Shown: piece by piece, positions 6,103-9,275 of the stretch
Numbering within the stretch: the stretch's first letter is position 1
Layout: each line of letters starts with the position of its first letter
DNA from: Pseudomonadota bacterium
Lineage (GTDB): Bacteria > Myxococcota_A > Polyangia > Polyangiales > Polyangiaceae
Direction: 5' to 3'
Length of the DNA: 9,275 bases
Assembly (NCBI GenBank): GCA_023460875.1
Contig: JAEWOQ010000493.1
Span: 1-9,275 of the forward strand
Notes under the pieces: model-generated
What the model was told of the DNA's origin: nothing
What the model saw: the letters and a program-made list of their open reading frames with translations, nothing else
Database searches by the model: none
Position numbers and translations under genes: made by a program

Positions 6103-7923
6103 TCAGCCTCCGCCGAGCTTGCTCTTGAGGAGGTCCCCGAGGGTGCCGAAGTGCGCCTCGGCCTTGAGCTTCTGGCGGTACTCCTTGGTCGCGCGCCGCT
6201 CCTCGTCCTGAGCGAGCCTGGTGATGCTGAGCTTGGGCTCACCGCGCTTGGGATCGAAATCGATGACCTTGGCCTCGAGCTGGACGCCGAGCTTGAAGTG
6301 CTTTGCGAGATCCGTGCCTCGGGGCGTCCCGGTCTGGCCAGCAGGGATGAAGCCGCGGGCGTGCCGACCGGTGGCGCCCAAGACCCGCACCTGGAGGCCG
6401 GGAGGGGCAGCCTTGACGACGGCCACCTGCAGGCTCGCGTTCTTGCCCACCCGCTGCCGAGGCTCCTCGGCGCGCTCGGGCGGCAGGGCGGGGTGGAGGG
6501 CGATCCGCCGCGAGCGGGGATCGAGGTGATGCACGACGACCCGCAGCGCGTCGCCGGGCTTTACGACCTTGGAGGCGTCGTCCACGCGCTCGAAGGAGAG
6601 GTCCGACACGTGGCAGAAGCCCTCGAGCTCGTCGTCGAGCTTGATCACCGCGCCGAAGGGCTCCACGCGGGTCACCACGCCATCGACCTCTTGCCCCGGC
6701 TTGACCTTCTCGAGCAGGCTGGCCCAGGGATCCTCGAGCAGGGCCTTGCGGCTCAGCCAGATCTTCCCCTTCTCGTCGATCTTGAGGATCTTCACCCGCA
6801 GACGGTCGCCCGCCTTGAGCACGTCCGTGATCTTCTGTCGCGGATCGTGGGAGGCCTCGCTGATGTGCACGAGCCCCTCGAGGTTCTCTGCCTCGGGGAG
6901 CGCGACGAAGGCGCCCCACTCGACGACGGTGCGCACGACGCCGTCCATTTCGGCGCCCTCCTGGAGGACCTCCAGGGCCTTCTTGCGCCGTTCGTGGGCT
7001 TCCTTCTCCAGCATGGGGCGGCGCGTGATCACGACGTCCCGGCCACCCTTCTCGTACTGGGTGACCTTGAAGTCGAGCCGCTGACCCACGAGCTGCGTCA
7101 GGTTGGCGTTCTGGGGGTGCAGATCCACGCCCGAGGCGGGCGCGAACGCGCGCAAGCCATCGAGCATCACGTCCAGCCCGCCCTTGATGACGCCGGTGAC
7201 GAGGCCCTCGACGAGGGTGCCGTCCTTGGCCGCCTGCTCGATACGCGGCTTCGCCTCTTCCTCTCGCAGGGGCTTGCGGGTCAACACGACGAGCCCGCCG
7301 CGGCCGCCATCCGTGAGCACTTGACCCACGAAGCGATCGCCGACGGCGGGGACCAGATCGTCGGGCTCCATCTCCCCACGATCGAAGATGGCCAGCGCCT
7401 TTCCGGCGAGGTCCACCATGATCGCCGTCTCGAGCACGGCCGTGACCTTGCCGAAGACCTCCTCACCGACGTGGAAGGGAGTGCGGTCGGACGCGCGCGG
7501 CTCTCCGTCGCCCGGCTTTTTCTTCTTCTTCCGGCGTCGACGCTTCTTCTTGGGCCCCTCGGCGCCGTCTTCACCGGCAGCGGTCGCTGGGCTGGGTTGG
7601 TCCGCGCTGTCTGCAGACGTAGCGCTGTCTGCAGACGTAGCGCTGTCCGCAGACGTAGCGCTGTCCGAGCCAACACCGTTCGAGCCAACGGGCGCGTCAG
7701 CCTGCGGCGCGGGCACATCGTCTCGCGTCGCGGTGGCGTCCTGTGGCGTCGACGCCGGATCGCCCGTCTCGCTCGGTGCACCTTCGGGCTCCGAGCCTTG
7801 GGTCGAAGACCCCTGACTCGTCGAAGCGGACGTGGCGGACTCCGCGGGTGCCGTGTGAGCGGCAGCGCCACTGTCTGCAGTTGTTTCTTCGGAGCTCTTG
7901 GGCTCCGTCTCCTCAGATGCCAT
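6103..7923 (-). CDS. Ribosomal protein S1-like protein, five S1 domains with repetitive N-terminal extension
   Basis: RNA-binding protein of 606 residues. Residues 1-124 are low-complexity (Ser/Thr/Ala/Asp/Glu), including three SATSAD hexapeptides at about 88-105. A block of 12 Lys/Arg follows (125-136). Five OB-fold S1 domains come next, at about 151-217, 234-302, 323-392, 408-477 and 493-569. Domain 3 is the most canonical (VEWGAFVAL...EGLVHISE). The order and linkers of domains 1-4, including VIKGGLDVMLDGLRAFAPAS in domain 2 and the LLEDPW linker, align well with the N-terminal part of bacterial S1. The C-terminal tail ends FGTLGDLLKSKLGGG, as in several stand-alone S1-domain proteins. It may be an S1 paralogue that helps mRNA bind the ribosome, or another RNA factor; a standard rpsA has six domains and no such extension. 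The ATG at 7923 has GGGAG about 10 nt upstream. A promoter candidate lies 50-80 bp upstream. Confidence 0.9.
   Translation of the reverse strand: MASEETEPKSSEETTADSGAAAHTAPAESATSASTSQGSSTQGSEPEGAPSETGDPASTPQDATATRDDVPAPQADAPVGSNGVGSDSATSADSATSADSATSADSADQPSPATAAGEDGAEGPKKKRRRRKKKKKPGDGEPRASDRTPFHVGEEVFGKVTAVLETAIMVDLAGKALAIFDRGEMEPDDLVPAVGDRFVGQVLTDGGRGGLVVLTRKPLREEEAKPRIEQAAKDGTLVEGLVTGVIKGGLDVMLDGLRAFAPASGVDLHPQNANLTQLVGQRLDFKVTQYEKGGRDVVITRRPMLEKEAHERRKKALEVLQEGAEMDGVVRTVVEWGAFVALPEAENLEGLVHISEASHDPRQKITDVLKAGDRLRVKILKIDEKGKIWLSRKALLEDPWASLLEKVKPGQEVDGVVTRVEPFGAVIKLDDELEGFCHVSDLSFERVDDASKVVKPGDALRVVVHHLDPRSRRIALHPALPPERAEEPRQRVGKNASLQVAVVKAAPPGLQVRVLGATGRHARGFIPAGQTGTPRGTDLAKHFKLGVQLEAKVIDFDPKRGEPKLSITRLAQDEERRATKEYRQKLKAEAHFGTLGDLLKSKLGGG
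7604..7665. repeat. 18-bp tandem repeat inside the S1-like gene
   Basis: GCGCTGTCTGCAGACGTA is present at 7604-7621 and 7622-7639, again with one change (T to C) at 7640-7657, and partially from 7658. In frame it encodes the SATSAD hexapeptide of the N-terminal low-complexity region. Such perfect repeats commonly vary in copy number between strains. Confidence 0.9.
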
Positions 7924-7973
7924 GCGTCGGGATCTCCCAGGGCCCGACAGTGTGTCACGTACGGGCTGGGGCG

Positions 7974-8002
7974 CCTATAACTCGCCTTGCGGTGGAAGCC
8001 AA
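7974..8002 (-). promoter_or_regulatory. Candidate sigma70 promoter for the S1-like gene
   Basis: On the minus strand TTGGCT (7997-8002, 4 of 6) and TATAGG (7974-7979, 4 of 6) are separated by 17 bp. Transcription would start near 7967, giving a leader of about 44 nt before the ATG at 7923. Confidence 0.4.
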
Positions 8003-8042
8003 CTGGCCGCGGTCCGGGAGTCGGCTCAGGGGTCAGCCAGGG

Positions 8043-8065
8043 CGGGGACCCAGGGCTTCACCCCG
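8043..8065 (-). terminator. Possible weak hairpin after mrp
   Basis: CGGGG and CCCCG arms (5 bp) with a 13-nt loop lie 11 to 33 nt after the mrp stop codon. There is no T-run and the stem is short in a GC-rich background, so confidence is low. Confidence 0.2.
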
Positions 8066-8075
8066 GGGGGATGGT

Positions 8076-9026
8076 TCAGCTCCGGGTGATGGGGAGATGG
8101 CGGTTTACCCCGCCGCTGCGGTCGATGGACAGCTCGGCGCCTGCCTGTTGGTTCTGCTCGTCGAGGCGCTCTACGAGCTTGCGGGAGATTTCCAGGAAGG
8201 CCTGAGCGACCGCAGAGCGCGGCGCTGCCTGGACGACGGGGGTGCCCGCGTCGCCCCACTGGCGTACCTGGGGGTCCAGCGGGAGCTGACCCAGGAGGGG
8301 AGCGCCGGCCATTTCAGCGACCTTCTGCCCACCCCCGCTACCAAACAGCTCATGGCGTTTGTCGCAGCCATCGCAGATGAAGTAGCTCTCGTTCTCGATG
8401 ACCCCGGTGATCGGGATGCCGACCTTTTGGTTCATCGACACGGACTTGTAGACGTCCTGCAGGGCCACCTCTTGGGGTGTCGTCACGATGACCGAGCCGT
8501 TGCTCCGCACCTTCTGCGAGAGGGTCAACGCGACGTCGCCCGTGCCGGGCGGCAGATCGAGGAGCAGGAAGTCGAGCTCGCCCCAGTCCACTTCGCCGAG
8601 GAACTGCATCAAGGCGCCGTGGAGCATCGGCCCGCGCCACACCACCGCCGCTTTGGGGTCCTCGAGCAAGAAGCCGAGGCTCATCAGCTTCAACCCGAAG
8701 CGCTGCAGCGGCTGGATTTTCTTGCCGTCGCTCAGGGGCTGACCGGTGATGCCCAACATGGTGGGGATGCTCGGCCCGTACATGTCCGCGTCGAGGAGCC
8801 CGACCCGGTAGCCCTGGCGGGCCAGGGCCAAGGACAGGTTGGTGGCCACGGTGCTCTTGCCCACGCCGCCCTTGCCGCTCATCACGAGCAGCACGTTCTT
8901 CACCCCGGGGACGGGATCCTCGGGGCCTGGATTCCGGCTCGAGACCTCGGGCGGCGGCGCGTTGCGCTGGGAGTCACTCGGCTGGGAATCGCTGGGCTGG
9001 GCGTCACTGGACTGGGAGTCGCTCAT
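8076..9026 (-). CDS. mrp: Mrp/ApbC-family Fe-S cluster carrier ATPase
   Basis: P-loop NTPase of the Mrp/NBP35 (ApbC) group, 316 residues. The deviant Walker A SGKGGVGKS is at 50-58, the switch motif LLDADMYGPSIP at about 78-89, LLDLPPGTGD at 145-154, and the cluster-bridging CxxC (Cys208, Cys211) in YFICDGCDKRHELFG. By family knowledge a dimer holds a 4Fe-4S cluster between CxxC motifs and passes it to target proteins in the cytoplasm. The common N-terminal MIP18-like (DUF59) domain is absent. In its place are four pentapeptides of the SDSQ(P/S) type (residues 2-21) and a Pro-rich linker. The ATG at 9026 is preceded closely by GGTGAG. An in-frame ATG at 9104 would add 26 residues without family similarity, so I do not favour it. 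Loss of DUF59 is seen in some Mrp homologues, so this may be normal for the lineage. Confidence 0.95.
   Translation of the reverse strand: MSDSQSSDAQPSDSQPSDSQRNAPPPEVSSRNPGPEDPVPGVKNVLLVMSGKGGVGKSTVATNLSLALARQGYRVGLLDADMYGPSIPTMLGITGQPLSDGKKIQPLQRFGLKLMSLGFLLEDPKAAVVWRGPMLHGALMQFLGEVDWGELDFLLLDLPPGTGDVALTLSQKVRSNGSVIVTTPQEVALQDVYKSVSMNQKVGIPITGVIENESYFICDGCDKRHELFGSGGGQKVAEMAGAPLLGQLPLDPQVRQWGDAGTPVVQAAPRSAVAQAFLEISRKLVERLDEQNQQAGAELSIDRSGGVNRHLPITRS
8964..9023. repeat. 15-bp degenerate tandem repeat at the start of mrp
   Basis: Four 15-bp units directly follow the start codon (on the minus strand AGCGACTCCCAGTCC, AGTGACGCCCAGCCC, AGCGATTCCCAGCCG, AGTGACTCCCAGCGC). They encode SDSQS, SDAQP, SDSQP and SDSQR. 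The changes are mostly silent, which shows that the peptide repeat is kept while the DNA has diverged. Confidence 0.85.
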
Positions 9027-9035
9027 CTCACCGCT

Positions 9036-9064
9036 CAGGTACGGCGAGGTGGGAGGCCTGTCAA
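9036..9064 (-). promoter_or_regulatory. Weak promoter candidate for mrp
   Basis: A perfect TTGACA (9059-9064) is followed after 17 bp by TACCTG (9036-9041), a poor -10. If used, transcription would start only a few nucleotides before the ATG at 9026, giving a nearly leaderless message. This is the only promoter-like element I see upstream of mrp. Confidence 0.25.
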
Positions 9065-9156
9065 ACTTGGGGCTGATCGACGTCGGGACTCGCTGCGCGC
9101 CCACCAGCGTCGACGGACGCGTGTGGGCTAGCGTTCCTCGAGCTCGATCCCTGGGA

Positions 9157-9233
9157 CCGCGCGGCGCTCTGCGATACCGCGCGGCGCTGTGGGACTCCGC
9201 GCGGCGCTGTGCGACTCCGCGCGACCGCGCGGT
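9157..9233. repeat. 20-bp tandem repeat upstream of mrp
   Basis: Three consecutive units of exactly 20 bp start at 9157, 9177 and 9197 (CCGCGCGGCGCTCTGCGATA, CCGCGCGGCGCTGTGGGACT, CCGCGCGGCGCTGTGCGACT). A fourth, broken unit from 9217 contains the palindrome ACCGCGCGGT (9224-9233). Each unit opens with the 8-bp palindrome CCGCGCGG. The 20-bp period is not a multiple of three and the stretch lies between genes, so it is non-coding. Confidence 0.85.
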
Positions 9234-9244
9234 GCACGCGGGAG

Positions 9245-9275
9245 TTACCGCACGATGACGTAGCTCTCGCAGGGG
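9245..9275 (-). CDS. Possible 3' end of a gene extending past the right edge
   Basis: One minus-strand frame reads in from the edge as PCESYVIVR and stops with TAA at 9245-9247. Only nine residues are visible. It fits the all-minus gene layout and would place the 20-bp repeat just after its stop, but this is too short to prove coding or name a product. Confidence 0.3.
   Translation of the reverse strand, partial: PCESYVIVR

Noticed and set aside
7516..7551. A-rich run in the Lys/Arg block of the S1-like gene as a -1 frameshift site
   Set aside because: In frame the heptamer is G_AAA_AAG, not the canonical A_AAA_AAG, and the downstream zero frame encodes intact S1 domains.
6031..7980. Plus-strand open frame of 649 codons opposite the S1-like gene
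   Set aside because: Antisense shadow; low-complexity Arg/Leu/Gly/Val/Asp composition, no motif, and it runs through the intergenic promoter region.
7743..9131. Plus-strand open frame of 462 codons opposite mrp
   Set aside because: Antisense shadow of mrp, which has unambiguous Walker A and CxxC motifs on the other strand.

Overview
This is a high-GC window in which every supportable gene lies on the minus strand. Third codon positions are strongly G/C, so long spurious open frames appear on the plus strand opposite most genes. An SGCG-type lipoprotein with a duplicated AgmX/PglI-like C-terminal domain, low-complexity Ser/Asp/Thr/Ala N-terminal extensions and the general gene style suggest a myxobacterium (Myxococcota, perhaps a Polyangia-type lineage). 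That assignment is inference. There is no transposase, phage gene, CRISPR array, tRNA or rRNA. The window reads as ordinary chromosome with several small unexplained elements between genes.

In transcription order (high to low coordinate) the layout is as follows. A possible last codon stretch of an upstream gene sits at the right edge, followed by a 20-bp tandem repeat. Next is an Mrp/ApbC Fe-S cluster carrier ATPase that lacks the usual N-terminal MIP18-like domain. After it comes a ribosomal-protein-S1-like protein with five S1 domains and a repetitive acidic/Ser-rich N-terminus ending in a Lys/Arg block. A clear sigma70-type promoter (TTGACA-17-CATATT) then precedes an unrecognised 52-residue basic protein and ribosomal protein S20 (rpsT). 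A 328-bp gene-free stretch with several inverted repeats separates rpsT from a tight three-gene unit. That unit is acetyl-CoA synthetase (acs), a LicC-like sugar/alcohol-phosphate nucleotidyltransferase (7-nt gap) and a HAD-IB phosphatase (stop/start overlap TGATG). Finally there is a two-gene pair, the duplicated-domain lipoprotein and a pteridine-reductase-like SDR cut off by the left edge.

The translation-related genes (S1-like, 52-aa basic protein, S20) form one theme. The acs-nucleotidyltransferase-HAD unit forms another and may supply a CDP-activated headgroup or related intermediate, though the substrate cannot be read from the sequence. The items most worth following up are the small basic gene beside rpsT with its promoter architecture (three copies of an 8-mer and a palindromic spacer), the tandem repeat in the rpsT leader, and the unusual partners of acs.
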